Positions 1-6,484 of a stretch of 29,138 nt of DNA are shown in pieces (the first letter of the stretch is position 1; each line of letters starts with the position of its first letter). The stretch lies in IMG/VR virus record IMGVR_UViG_3300030107_005327, positions 1 through 29,138 of that record; one strand, written 5' to 3'. The translations under genes and the position numbers were made by a program. The notes under the pieces were generated by a model. The model was not told the origin of the DNA. It searched no databases and worked only from the letters and a program-made list of their open reading frames with translations. The stretch comes from a virus.

Positions 1-135
1 ACGTCATTAACTGCCCAGCAGAGCCTGAAACCGGAGAGCCTGAAACCGGAGAGCCTGAAACCGGAGAGCCTGAAGAAGCGTTCTACAGAAGCCTCCGACA
101 CGTCAAAGAGTGGGAGCCTGAACCCGACGTGGGTC
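1..135. repeat. Terminal direct repeat, left copy
   Basis: Bases 1-74 are identical to 29022-29095. The last part of the repeat, ending in CCCGACGTGGGTC, also recurs at the right end. The two copies differ only in the number of 15-bp units and in a 48-base segment present here. This is the signature of a circular or circularly permuted genome assembled as a linear contig. Confidence 0.85.
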
Positions 136-281
136 GAGTGGCTAATGGGGTTCCCCGTAGGGTGGACAGACTTAGATGTCTCGGCAACGCCGTAGTGCCG
201 CAGGTGGCAGAGGTAGTGGGGAGGGTGATCGTTGATCTTGATCAAAGAATGCGCTTAGAGCTGGACGGTGGGCGGCAATAA
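1..281 (+). CDS. dcm: DNA cytosine-C5 methyltransferase, C-terminal part (gene split by the contig edge)
   Basis: This is the 3' end of the gene that starts at 28286; the reading frame enters at base 3 and stops at TAA 279-281. It encodes the end of the variable region (acidic EPETG repeats and a short linker) followed by the conserved motif IX/X block, visible as NGVPRRVDRLRCLGNAVVPQ around bases 142-201. In C5 methyltransferases that block closes the catalytic fold and binds S-adenosylmethionine. Joined through the terminal repeat, the whole gene is 1017 nt (338 aa) with the left-end version of the repeat, or 999 nt (332 aa) with the right-end version; both stay in frame. No endonuclease gene lies beside it, so it is probably an orphan methylase protecting phage DNA from host restriction. 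Confidence 0.9.
   Translation, partial: VINCPAEPETGEPETGEPETGEPEEAFYRSLRHVKEWEPEPDVGRVANGVPRRVDRLRCLGNAVVPQVAEVVGRVIVDLDQRMRLELDGGRQ
21..65 (+). repeat. 15-bp tandem repeat, three units, left-edge copy
   Basis: Three units of GAGCCTGAAACCGGA (21-35, 36-50, 51-65) encode EPETG. A partial unit at 66-74 leads into a 48-base segment (66-113) that is absent from the right-edge copy, and then into GAGCCTGAACCC. The repeat lies between motif VIII and motif IX of the methyltransferase. Confidence 0.9.
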
Positions 282-285
282 GCGC

Positions 286-320
286 GAGCCCGGTCAACCT
301 GGGGAGGATTGGCCGGGCTC
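286..320 (+). terminator. Hairpin after the methyltransferase gene (terminator-like, no U tract)
   Basis: The arms 286-297 and 309-320 pair over 12 bp (GAGCCCGGTCAA with TTGGCCGGGCTC, one G-U pair) around an 11-base loop, starting five bases after the methyltransferase stop. The stem is GC-rich and stable, but the following bases ACTTGTCGC give no run of T. It may be a factor-dependent terminator, an RNA-stability element or a regulatory hairpin. A second small inverted repeat, TGCAG-GCT-CTGCA, follows at 334-346. Confidence 0.4.
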
Positions 321-387
321 ACTTGTCGCAGCGTGCAGGCTCTGCAACCGTTGACAGTGTAACCAATTTGAACATTTCGTAGCGTTT

Positions 388-402
388 ATGCTTGACGCGC
401 AT
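388..402. promoter_or_regulatory. Second operator-like site, near-copy of the switch operator
   Basis: ATGCTTGACGCGCAT matches the palindrome ATGCTTGACAAGCAT at 26064-26078 at 13 of 15 positions, with the left half identical. Its position relative to the -35 hexamer (four bases upstream of TTGAC) is the same in both places. The likely ligand, by inference, is the XRE-type regulator encoded at 25775-26047. Confidence 0.45.
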
Positions 403-420
403 ATTGTAATGCGGTACCGT
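392..420 (+). promoter_or_regulatory. Candidate promoter for the 466-2058 operon
   Basis: TTGACG (392-397), a 17-base spacer and TACCGT (415-420) form a sigma70-like arrangement with a good -35 and a weak -10. An alternative -10, TGTAAT (405-410), lacks a good -35. The operator-like overlap with the -35, identical in geometry to the promoter at 26068, favours the first reading. The leader to the ATG at 466 would be about 40 bases. Confidence 0.35.
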
Positions 421-465
421 TGTTTTGTGAGGCACGCAGCCCACAACAACCACAGGACAACAATA

Positions 466-648
466 ATGGCATACGAAGCTGTAAAGACAAAAGATAAATA
501 TTGGGAGCAGTTAAACCTGGGCCTTTTTTGGTGCGTTTACCTTATGCACGTTGACAGGCGCATAGTGGCTTGGTGCGTTTCGGAAGCTGAAGCCAAAAAC
601 ATTGCTTTTGTTTTAAATCGTCAAATTGGTATTACGGATGCAGCATGA
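466..648 (+). CDS. Small protein of unknown function, 60 aa
   Basis: I do not recognise this protein. The start at ATG 466 is chosen because AGGA (454-457) sits eight bases upstream; the longer reading from 388 would begin inside the promoter region and has no ribosome-binding site. The product begins MAYEAVKTKDKYW, has a hydrophobic aromatic stretch (LGLFWCVYLMHV, about residues 19-30) and an alpha-helical C-terminus. It is the first gene of a tightly coupled plus-strand group: its TGA overlaps the ATG of the next ORF as ATGA. No domain can be assigned. Confidence 0.65.
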   Translation: MAYEAVKTKDKYWEQLNLGLFWCVYLMHVDRRIVAWCVSEAEAKNIAFVLNRQIGITDAA

Positions 649-713
649 ACACAGCAACGGAAGCAATCAACGCCGCGCTCATTTTTGCGCTTGTACTATG
701 GATGATGACATGA
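645..713 (+). CDS. 22-aa hydrophobic peptide, translationally coupled
   Basis: This short reading frame (MNTATEAINAALIFALVLWMMT) begins at ATG 645, overlapping the stop of the 60-aa gene as ATGA, and ends at TGA 711-713, which overlaps ATG 710 of the 129-aa gene, again as ATGA. Residues 8-21 are hydrophobic enough for a membrane-inserted helix. The double overlap is what a real coupled gene would show. It could instead be only a ribosome bridge that lets translation re-initiate at the next gene. Confidence 0.45.
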   Translation: MNTATEAINAALIFALVLWMMT

Positions 714-1099
714 GCGAAGACGCACACGCACGACACGGCATGCTCGCGGAACTGTCAGAACGGGCGCAGGCCTTGCCGGGTTGGCGCTTTGTTACAGGTA
801 TGGCCATCAACAGAAGCGCCGAAGATATATTGCTCGACGTTCCACACAGGCGCATTGTCGAACTAACGGCGGACGGTTTCACCGTTCTGTGTCCAGAGAC
901 AGGCCTACAGGCCCTCACGGGCGTTTACGACCCAGTGGTGGATCTATCTGACCCGGTCACATTTGGATTCTTGCTGGGTCTGTGCAAACGTCTGGACGAC
1001 TACGAATGCGATGTAATCTACGAGCAGTTCGACTGCGGCGATCTGGCGGCTTCCGCGAATGTCATTCTGAACGCTTTCGAGGATGCTTTGCCGTGGTAA
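710..1099 (+). CDS. Acidic protein of unknown function, 129 aa
   Basis: The product (starting MSEDAHARHG) is acidic, with many Asp and Glu residues in its C-terminal half and no recognisable catalytic motif, signal peptide or membrane helix. The start at ATG 710 is preferred for its ATGA overlap with the preceding 22-aa frame; an in-frame ATG at 698 would add four residues and cannot be excluded. The TAA at 1097-1099 overlaps the GTG start of the PAPS-reductase-like gene, so the two are translationally coupled. It may be a partner of that enzyme, but only gene order supports this. Confidence 0.65.
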   Translation: MSEDAHARHGMLAELSERAQALPGWRFVTGMAINRSAEDILLDVPHRRIVELTADGFTVLCPETGLQALTGVYDPVVDLSDPVTFGFLLGLCKRLDDYECDVIYEQFDCGDLAASANVILNAFEDALPW

Positions 1100-2058
1100 A
1101 CACTGACGACTTGAAAGAAAAGATCGGTGAGCGGGTGTTGGTCGTCAGTGTTTCCGGCGGCAAGGATTCCACCGCTACCTGTCTACATCTACAAGAATTG
1201 GGCCTACCCTACCGGGCGATCTTCTTTGATACCGGATGGGAGCACGCGAGCACCTACGATTATTTGAATCAGTACCTACCGAGCAAGATCGGACCTATTA
1301 AACGACTCAGTAGTGAGCCGGAGCTCAAGTCAACTGAGCATGAATCACTCGCCAGAAAGTATGAACAGCGACTTGGGTTTAGGTCACCAATGGTTCGTTG
1401 GACTATCCACAAAGGGATGTTTCCATCTCGCATGTCGAGATGGTGTACTGAGAAGCTGAAAGTTCACACAGCCCGCGACTATTTACAGGGCCTTGATGAT
1501 GAGCCAATTAGCGTTGTAGGCATCAGAGCAGAGGAGAGCAAAGCGCGATCAAAGATGCCAGAGTGGGAGTGGTTCAAAGCAGGTGACTGTGAGATATGGA
1601 GGCCCCTTATAAAGTGGACCACCGAAGATGTGATTGCGATACACAAACGGCACAATGTGTCGCCCAATCCTATGTACCTGGGCAACAATCCAGCAGAGCG
1701 GGTTGGCTGTTATCCATGCATCTTCGCTCGAAAGGATGAGATACGCAGAATTGCGGCGAATGATCCACAGCGTATAGACCTACTTTCTGACCTTGAGAAA
1801 GACATCCATCAGATCAGAGCTCAGAAAGCACAGAGCAAGGGAGAGGATTTGCGAACCCCGACTGGGTGGTTTCAATCTCCAATTGGTGAGATCAATCCAG
1901 CCACCGGCAAACGGTCGGGACTATGCTGGCCGATCAATCGCGTAGTTGAATGGGCGCGCACAAAGCACGGCGGAAGACAGTTTGAATTGTTTGACGCGCT
2001 ACCGGGTGAGCAAGGCTGTGTCCGTTGGGGTATGTGCGACACCAGTCACAAAAATTGA
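1093..2058 (+). CDS. Phosphoadenosine-phosphosulfate reductase family (PP-loop ATPase) protein, 321 aa
   Basis: The PP-loop SGGKDS at residues 21-26 marks an N-type ATP pyrophosphatase that adenylates a substrate, as in PAPS reductase and the DNA-phosphorothioation protein DndC. Other family signatures are RWCTEKLK (Cys118), VVGIRAEES (142-149), WRPLIKWTTEDV (169-180) and GCYPCIF (Cys206, Cys209). Three or more cysteines could hold an iron-sulfur cluster or zinc, as in DndC-like members. GTG 1093 is chosen over ATG 982 because GAGGA (1079-1083) precedes it and it overlaps the upstream stop; the 982 start would lie deep in the previous gene. The real substrate in phages is unsettled: sulfur metabolism of the host or DNA/tRNA modification are both possible. 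It ends base-to-base with the last minus-strand gene. Confidence 0.85.
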   Translation: MVNTDDLKEKIGERVLVVSVSGGKDSTATCLHLQELGLPYRAIFFDTGWEHASTYDYLNQYLPSKIGPIKRLSSEPELKSTEHESLARKYEQRLGFRSPMVRWTIHKGMFPSRMSRWCTEKLKVHTARDYLQGLDDEPISVVGIRAEESKARSKMPEWEWFKAGDCEIWRPLIKWTTEDVIAIHKRHNVSPNPMYLGNNPAERVGCYPCIFARKDEIRRIAANDPQRIDLLSDLEKDIHQIRAQKAQSKGEDLRTPTGWFQSPIGEINPATGKRSGLCWPINRVVEWARTKHGGRQFELFDALPGEQGCVRWGMCDTSHKN

Positions 2059-2346
2059 TCACTTGCAGTCTGCGTCGAGCTTCTCGCACATCCTGGCCTG
2101 ATTCTGAAGCGTCTTCAGCTGTGCTTCTGCTATCTTTTCAACGATAGACTCCAGACGTTCGAGGCGCTCGGTGTTCTGCTTCACCATCACTTTCGTCGAT
2201 TCTTCGCCGGCCTGTTTGACCTCGACCTGGCGCACGCGTTCACTGAGCTCGTCCGTGCTTTGCGCGGTAGCTGTGACGGTGGCTGAAGCGGCGCCAATGG
2301 CTAAAACTGCGGAGATTCCTGGCACCCATACGTCTTTAAGTTCCAT
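2059..2346 (-). CDS. Small membrane protein with coiled coil, 95 aa (lysis-cassette candidate)
   Basis: The N-terminus contains a hydrophobic segment (residues about 8-28, VPGISAVLAIGAASATVTATA) that can be a membrane anchor or signal peptide. It is followed by a long amphipathic Glu/Lys/Gln-rich helix (residues 30-85) likely to form a coiled coil, and then two cysteines (CEKLDADC). This layout resembles spanin and XhlA-like phage lysis proteins. It is the last gene of the minus-strand unit, three bases after the previous stop. Its TGA (2061-2059) abuts the stop of the plus-strand PAPS-reductase gene. A function in lysis is inferred from position and topology only. Confidence 0.6.
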   Translation of the reverse strand: MELKDVWVPGISAVLAIGAASATVTATAQSTDELSERVRQVEVKQAGEESTKVMVKQNTERLERLESIVEKIAEAQLKTLQNQARMCEKLDADCK

Positions 2347-2349
2347 TTG

Positions 2350-2769
2350 TTACCGCCCGTTTCCCATATTGTACGCACCTGCTACGATTCCTGCAACAGC
2401 CGCCATCGTTGCCAGTGTCTCAAGTCTGCCTATAGTCCGCTGCGCTTCTGGTGTCTGCCACCATCGCACGTCTTGCTCTTCCTCTAACTGCTTTTTGTAC
2501 CAGTCGCGCTCGGTTTGCAGAATCGACACGTCGAGCGCATGTATCTTCTCGGATGCTTTGGCCTGACTTTCAATGGCCAGCAAATGCGCAAAGCTACTGG
2601 TAGGTTCCAATAAACCAGAGCACAGAGCTCGCCCAGTATCGTCTACCAGCTCAGCTGGTATTGGTTGCCCTTTCTCAATGGGTATCGTCTGCGGACATTC
2701 ATCGGCCGTTGGTTCTGGCGTTGGTACAGCTCCAAGTGAGACAGACAGAACAATAAGAGCCCCGATCAT
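2350..2769 (-). CDS. Exported coiled-coil protein with C-terminal membrane helix, spanin-like, 139 aa
   Basis: The protein opens with a signal-peptide-like hydrophobic stretch (IGALIVLSVSLGAV), then a Pro-rich segment with a cysteine pair spaced about 26 residues apart (DECPQTIP and ALCSGLL). A central Gln/Glu-rich helix and a hydrophobic C-terminal helix (about 120-134, LATMAAVAGIVAGAY) complete it. Signal, periplasmic coiled coil and membrane segment fit an Rz/u-spanin role that disrupts the outer membrane at lysis. ATG 2769 is used because it overlaps the upstream stop as TGATG; a GTG one codon earlier is possible. There is no recognisable family signature, so the lysis role is inference. 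Confidence 0.6.
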   Translation of the reverse strand: MIGALIVLSVSLGAVPTPEPTADECPQTIPIEKGQPIPAELVDDTGRALCSGLLEPTSSFAHLLAIESQAKASEKIHALDVSILQTERDWYKKQLEEEQDVRWWQTPEAQRTIGRLETLATMAAVAGIVAGAYNMGNGR

Positions 2770-3023
2770 CACTTACCCCTTCTCCGGTTTGCCCTGTCTG
2801 CCAATCGTTGTAGCGCGTTCTTTGTCTTTAGATCGCCCAGAATAGCCTCTGTGTCCGCTTCTGCCTGAGCTTCTATGGTTTCACGCGCCTTCTTTGCTGC
2901 GGTCGATTCTGGCGGCTTTGCGGCCGTTTTGCGTTTGTATGGTTTAGGCGCAGCTGAGCGCAGACACCAAGCCACCAAAGCAGACAGCAAAACCAGAACC
3001 AGAACCGGCCCGCTGTCGATCAT
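2769..3023 (-). CDS. Membrane-anchored helical protein, 84 aa, i-spanin-like
   Basis: A single N-terminal transmembrane segment (residues about 5-22, GPVLVLVLLSALVAWCL) is followed by a basic Lys/Ala/Pro stretch and an Ala/Glu-rich helix ending in ANRRRGK. The start at 3023 is chosen because its ATG overlaps the holin-like stop as ATGA; the longer frame to 3092 lies wholly inside that gene. Type II topology with a helical soluble part resembles an inner-membrane spanin, but the soluble part is short and very basic. It lies between holin-like and spanin-like genes and is translationally coupled to both. Confidence 0.65.
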   Translation of the reverse strand: MIDSGPVLVLVLLSALVAWCLRSAAPKPYKRKTAAKPPESTAAKKARETIEAQAEADTEAILGDLKTKNALQRLADRANRRRGK

Positions 3024-3217
3024 TTTTTCAACGCGCCAAGAGCTGCGGGCAAGCTGTCGCCAGCGATGTAAACGATCGCAATGGTTACCCACTCAGCAGC
3101 CTCGATCTTTCCAATGTACAGCAAAGCACACGCAGAGCTGAACACCGCCAAGCGCCGCCAGCTAATCCGGGTTTGAGAACAGAACAGTTTGTTTATTGAT
3201 TTCTTCACAGCTTCCAC
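3020..3217 (-). CDS. Putative holin, 65 aa
   Basis: The small protein has a basic N-terminus (KKSINK, and ISWRR at 18-22) and two short hydrophobic segments around residues 23-36 (LAVFSSACALLYIG) and 43-60 (WVTIAIVYIAGDSLPAAL), joined by the KIEAAE linker. This is the size and topology of a class II holin, which would open the inner membrane to the amidase encoded next door. The start is GTG 3217, supported by GGGAGG about ten bases upstream; no nearby ATG has a ribosome site. Family assignment rests on topology, length and cassette position. Confidence 0.6.
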   Translation of the reverse strand: MEAVKKSINKLFCSQTRISWRRLAVFSSACALLYIGKIEAAEWVTIAIVYIAGDSLPAALGALKK

Positions 3218-3302
3218 GTTTGACTACCTCCCAAAAGAAGACCGACACAATCACACCTGCGATAGCCGTCTTCAGCCATAGGGTGTCAGACTTCGCATTC
3301 AT
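3162..3302 (-). CDS. 46-aa putative single-span membrane protein overlapping the amidase and holin genes
   Basis: The frame (MNAKSDTLWLKTAIAGVIVSV...) starts inside the last 17 bases of the amidase gene and ends 56 bases into the holin-like gene. Residues about 9-26 form a hydrophobic helix. It fills the otherwise empty 68-bp gap between those two genes in a genome with almost no spare DNA, which is the main argument for it. Against it: a weak ribosome-binding site and the long overlap. If real, it could be an antiholin or second holin. Confidence 0.35.
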   Translation of the reverse strand: MNAKSDTLWLKTAIAGVIVSVFFWEVVKRGSCEEINKQTVLFSNPD

Positions 3303-3696
3303 CTGCAAGAGCATCACGCAACGATTGCGGATCGAATCCTGGGCACAATGTAGAGCCGAGCTCTTTATGTCCGTAGACGTCTTTGACGCTGAGCTCGAAT
3401 TGACGCATTAGATCCGACACAATCGACACCAGAGCCACCCATTGAGATCCGGGTACCGGTGTCCCATCCTCGAAACTGCCGACAACACACACACCAACGC
3501 TGTCTGAATTGTGCCCCTTGCAGTGTGCGCCAACCCGATCAATCTTTCGACCCAATCGAACAATGCCTCCAGCTTGGATTACGTAGTGGTATCCGACTTC
3601 AGAAAACCCGCGTTCAATATGCCACTCTTCGATCTTTTCCATTGATACAGGCGGTGACGCTGAGTGGTGCACGATGATCTTTCTGATTGTCCTCAT
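3286..3696 (-). CDS. N-acetylmuramoyl-L-alanine amidase (endolysin), 136 aa
   Basis: This is a compact PGRP/Amidase_2 domain, about the size of T7 lysozyme, with no added binding domain. It cleaves the bond between N-acetylmuramic acid and the stem peptide at lysis. Visible motifs are IVHHSAS (first zinc ligand His10), GYHYVI, the NSDSVGVCVVG strand (family NxxSIGIexvG), and YGHKELGSTLCPG, which holds the second His and the Cys zinc ligand. No signal peptide is seen, so release should depend on the holin encoded downstream. Start ATG 3696 lies one base after the upstream stop. It opens the lysis cassette at the end of the long minus-strand operon. Confidence 0.9.
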   Translation of the reverse strand: MRTIRKIIVHHSASPPVSMEKIEEWHIERGFSEVGYHYVIQAGGIVRLGRKIDRVGAHCKGHNSDSVGVCVVGSFEDGTPVPGSQWVALVSIVSDLMRQFELSVKDVYGHKELGSTLCPGFDPQSLRDALADECEV

Positions 3697-3697
3697 A

Positions 3698-4534
3698 TCA
3701 AGTAGAGACGCCGCCGTTTGGCACGTATGACGGTGACAAACCGTCTACCGCCTGGTTCACTCGATACCAGATCTTCCACGTGGTGTCCGTGTCTGCAATG
3801 CCTGACTTAGAAGACTTGAACGTAGGCGCCACAAAAATGTAAACTTCATCGGTGCTCACGTATTCGTGGGTTTGCTGGGCTGGGTCTGCGGAATCCCTTA
3901 ACCGCCCATCGGCGTCGATTCCAAGAACAGCTGCTTTGTGGATCATTGGGTGCCCGTCCGCGTCACTGTCGTCAAGCGCTGGGCCTACCCAAACATACCC
4001 ACGGCGGATTTGAGCTCCGGACAGGTTGGTGGTGCCTGTGTCGCCGCCGACCTGCAATGCAACCGACTCATTGGACTTGTTGTTGTAGAACCCACATCCA
4101 ACCCATTCCACGTCTGACGTGTCAGCTGTGCATGTACTGTCAGCAATGCCAATTACGAATCCAGAATCGTCTTGATTTCCGGAGCCGCTGTTGGCCCCTA
4201 CTGCGTGACGGTGTACAAGAAACTCGATGCTAAAGCTGTCGCCCCACGTCAACGGACCATAGGCACCCTCAAGCTTTTTGTAGTAGCGCGGTCCATGCTG
4301 GTTGCTGTTGTTCCACCGCTCCGAGTTGTTGTCTGCTTCCAATTGAAACCGGACACCGTTAGCGTCTACAGATGCCCCGTTGATTGTGCCGGTGCTGCCT
4401 GGATCGTTAAGTGTCCATCCAGCCGAAAGCGGATCAACCGAGATCCATCGGCTCGCGCCATCACGTAGAAGATCTGCGCTGTTGCCTATTTGGGCGGATT
4501 CCTGAACCGGGCCCGGTAAACGTGTACGATTCAT
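3698..4534 (-). CDS. Putative tail-tip/receptor-binding protein, 278 aa
   Basis: I do not recognise a named family. The protein is rich in Gly, Asn, Asp, Ser and aromatic residues, with alternating polar and hydrophobic positions expected of a beta-sandwich, as in lectin-like (concanavalin A-type) phage adhesins. Asp-rich loops (ALDDSDADGH, LGIDADGRL) could bind calcium. It sits after the fibre gene and before the amidase, the usual place for host-recognition genes in siphoviruses. ATG 4534 is preceded by TAGGGG. A role in adsorption is inference from position and composition. Confidence 0.6.
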   Translation of the reverse strand: MNRTRLPGPVQESAQIGNSADLLRDGASRWISVDPLSAGWTLNDPGSTGTINGASVDANGVRFQLEADNNSERWNNSNQHGPRYYKKLEGAYGPLTWGDSFSIEFLVHRHAVGANSGSGNQDDSGFVIGIADSTCTADTSDVEWVGCGFYNNKSNESVALQVGGDTGTTNLSGAQIRRGYVWVGPALDDSDADGHPMIHKAAVLGIDADGRLRDSADPAQQTHEYVSTDEVYIFVAPTFKSSKSGIADTDTTWKIWYRVNQAVDGLSPSYVPNGGVST

Positions 4535-4543
4535 TTTGGACCC

Positions 4544-4906
4544 CTAAGCTGCGTCGATAAGGTTGATATAGCCGGTGGCGTTGACCTTGTTTGCCGTTGT
4601 GCTTGCTGCTGTAATTGCAACTGCCGTGGATGAATTGCCCTGAATAGTCCAACCCGGAACGGCCAATACCGTTGATTCTGCGGGTACCTTCACTTTGATC
4701 TTGTCGCCGTCAGCCGTGCCACCAAATGCAATCGTGACCAGCTCTTGCGATGTACTGATGTTGCTAAGCCAGATCCAGACCTCCTCAAAGTCTGCCGCAG
4801 TGCTCGTCACTGTGTGTACCGTTGTGTACGTGCCAGAGTCTACCGCAAGCGCAAGAGGACGCCCGTCTGTGCTGCCGCTGAGGTGATTACGTGAGATTGT
4901 TGCCAT
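4544..4906 (-). CDS. Small virion-associated beta protein, 120 aa
   Basis: This is a hypothetical protein with high Thr/Ser/Ala/Val content, a strand-rich pattern and a hydrophobic WIWLSN segment (residues 45-50). The sequence GDKIKVKVPAESTVLAVPGW, followed by an Ala/Thr-rich tail, looks like a small beta-barrel or sandwich. It resembles the 105-aa product of 6485-6802 in size, composition and layout, and both flank the fibre gene. They may be paralogous tip or fibre-attachment proteins. The start has AGGGG upstream. Confidence 0.55.
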   Translation of the reverse strand: MATISRNHLSGSTDGRPLALAVDSGTYTTVHTVTSTAADFEEVWIWLSNISTSQELVTIAFGGTADGDKIKVKVPAESTVLAVPGWTIQGNSSTAVAITAASTTANKVNATGYINLIDAA

Positions 4907-4918
4907 GGTTGGTGCCCC

Positions 4919-6481
4919 TTATGCAAAGACCTGCATGTGGAAAATAAGGTTAGAATCGTCAGCAGCGGAACCCCCGCCGCCTGCGTATGTCTTGAGATCA
5001 GAGGCGGGTATCAATTTCGTAGTCCCCCCATCGTTAATTATGAAGCCGTCCGTATCGGTAATTGTGATCGAACCGCCTACACTGGTTCCACCGTCCAGAA
5101 GGTTGAGCTCTGTAGTCGACGCCGTAGCACCGTCCAAGATCGCAACCTCTGGCAGTGTCAGCGCCGCTATTGCCGTAGACACTCCAGACTGACATCCGGC
5201 CAATGCTGCAAGATCTGCGTCATAGGCCTGCACATCTGAACCGATAGCAACACCAAGGTTGGTCCGTGCATCGCTTGCGCTGCTCGCGCCCGTACCACCG
5301 TGAGCGACCGCAACGTCTGTCCCTTCCCAGGTACCGCTGGCAATTGTGCCCGTCCCAGTAATTGAGCCCTGGTGCTGGGTCACAGACGACGCTGCAATTC
5401 TGGCGTCTGCCATGGTCCCGCTGGTTATCTTCGATGCCGCCAAGTTATCAACGGCTACCGTAGCTGTACCGCTTGAGTAGGTAACAGTGCAGTCCGTGCC
5501 CCCTGCGACAATGACAACGCCCTTATTCGATGCGGTACTGTCTTCGGCTGCGACGGTGATCGTTGTTCCGGTTGCGCTTGTGGTTATGCCTTCACCACCG
5601 CTCACAGTCAGAGTTTCCGAATTCAGATCAACGTCAATAGTCCCGCTGTCCGTTGTAGCGTCAAGATCCGGAGAACCACCGGCCACACTATCGACGTAGG
5701 TCTTGATCGCTTTCGCGGTTGCAAGTGTCGTATCTGTACCAGCTACAGAAGATATGTCGGTGTCAATTTCTGTGATGGCGACCGCTGAACCGTCAAAGGA
5801 CAGAGCTCCGGTTAGATCGATGTCACCCGCGACCGATAAGGTGTGATTTGGTGTATCGGTTCCAATTCCAACCATTGAGTTCGAGACAACAAGGTCAGTG
5901 TCAGCACCGGATCGGATGTGGCACTTTACCGCCGTGGTGTTGATTCGACCGAGCCTGACACTGTCCGCGCCATCGGTTCCAATCTTGATGTTAGCGTCTG
6001 CCCTGATGTCGAGACTTCCGGCCGTGAAGACATGCGCTGTGGTGATGGCACTCGGGCTGAGCTGGATGTTTCCATCTAATTCGAGCGCTTGTGTCGGTGT
6101 ATCTGTACCAATTCCGACCATCGAATTGGAGACTACAACGTCATTTTCTCCGCCGCTTCTGATGTGGACCTTTGCAGCTGTGCTATTGGTCCGGCCGATC
6201 TTGACGCTGTCGGCCCCATCGGTTCCGATCTTCATGTTGTCAGAGCAACGAATGTCGAGGCTGCCGTTTGTGTATACGTGGCTGGTTGTAATTCCACCCG
6301 ATACCGGTTGGAAAAACAGATCCCCGTCGATTCCGAGTGTGCCTAATGGAGCGTCAGTGTTGACCCCAAGACGGTTGTTAGATTCGTCCACGGTCACAGT
6401 GGATCCGTCGACCGTCAGATCGGACGCTATGACGTTTCCGCCAGAACCAAGAATAGAAGAGGCTGATTTGGTGAACGGCAT
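4919..6481 (-). CDS. Tail fibre protein, 520 aa, with internal repeats
   Basis: Repeated GIGTDTP and KIGTDGADSV motifs in the N-terminal half are typical of trimeric phage tail-fibre shafts built from beta repeats. The block AHGGTGASSASDARTNLG (about residues 393-410) is a common phage-fibre signature. The C-terminal part (LDGATASTTELNLLDGGTSVGG) is of the same style and ends without a recognisable S74 chaperone. An 82-residue duplication is present. Start ATG 6481 follows GAGGGA and lies three bases after the upstream stop. It probably mediates first contact with the host surface. Confidence 0.8.
   Translation of the reverse strand: MPFTKSASSILGSGGNVIASDLTVDGSTVTVDESNNRLGVNTDAPLGTLGIDGDLFFQPVSGGITTSHVYTNGSLDIRCSDNMKIGTDGADSVKIGRTNSTAAKVHIRSGGENDVVVSNSMVGIGTDTPTQALELDGNIQLSPSAITTAHVFTAGSLDIRADANIKIGTDGADSVRLGRINTTAVKCHIRSGADTDLVVSNSMVGIGTDTPNHTLSVAGDIDLTGALSFDGSAVAITEIDTDISSVAGTDTTLATAKAIKTYVDSVAGGSPDLDATTDSGTIDVDLNSETLTVSGGEGITTSATGTTITVAAEDSTASNKGVVIVAGGTDCTVTYSSGTATVAVDNLAASKITSGTMADARIAASSVTQHQGSITGTGTIASGTWEGTDVAVAHGGTGASSASDARTNLGVAIGSDVQAYDADLAALAGCQSGVSTAIAALTLPEVAILDGATASTTELNLLDGGTSVGGSITITDTDGFIINDGGTTKLIPASDLKTYAGGGGSAADDSNLIFHMQVFA
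5813..6262 (-). repeat. 82-aa tandem duplication inside the tail fibre gene
   Basis: Residues 74-155 (6262-6017) and 156-223 (6016-5813) align from SLDIR through KIGTDGADSV, HIRSG, VVSNSMVGIGTDTP. Residues about 36-73 look like the second half of an earlier copy (NRLGVNTDAP...GITTSHVYTNG). The copies differ at many third positions, so the duplication is not recent. Confidence 0.85.
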
Positions 6482-6484
6482 TTT

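Noticed and set aside
388-465. Upstream extension of the 60-aa gene to ATG 388
   Set aside because: This ATG is in the operator-like site and candidate promoter and lacks a ribosome-binding site, whereas ATG 466 has AGGA at good spacing.
282-465. tRNA or other known RNA gene in the leader
   Set aside because: The hairpins do not make a cloverleaf, no T-arm consensus is present, and no anticodon stem could be placed.
982-1092. Upstream extension of the PAPS-reductase-like protein to ATG 982
   Set aside because: It would lie inside the 129-aa gene, has arginine-rich shadow-like content, and GTG 1093 has a ribosome site and a stop-start overlap.
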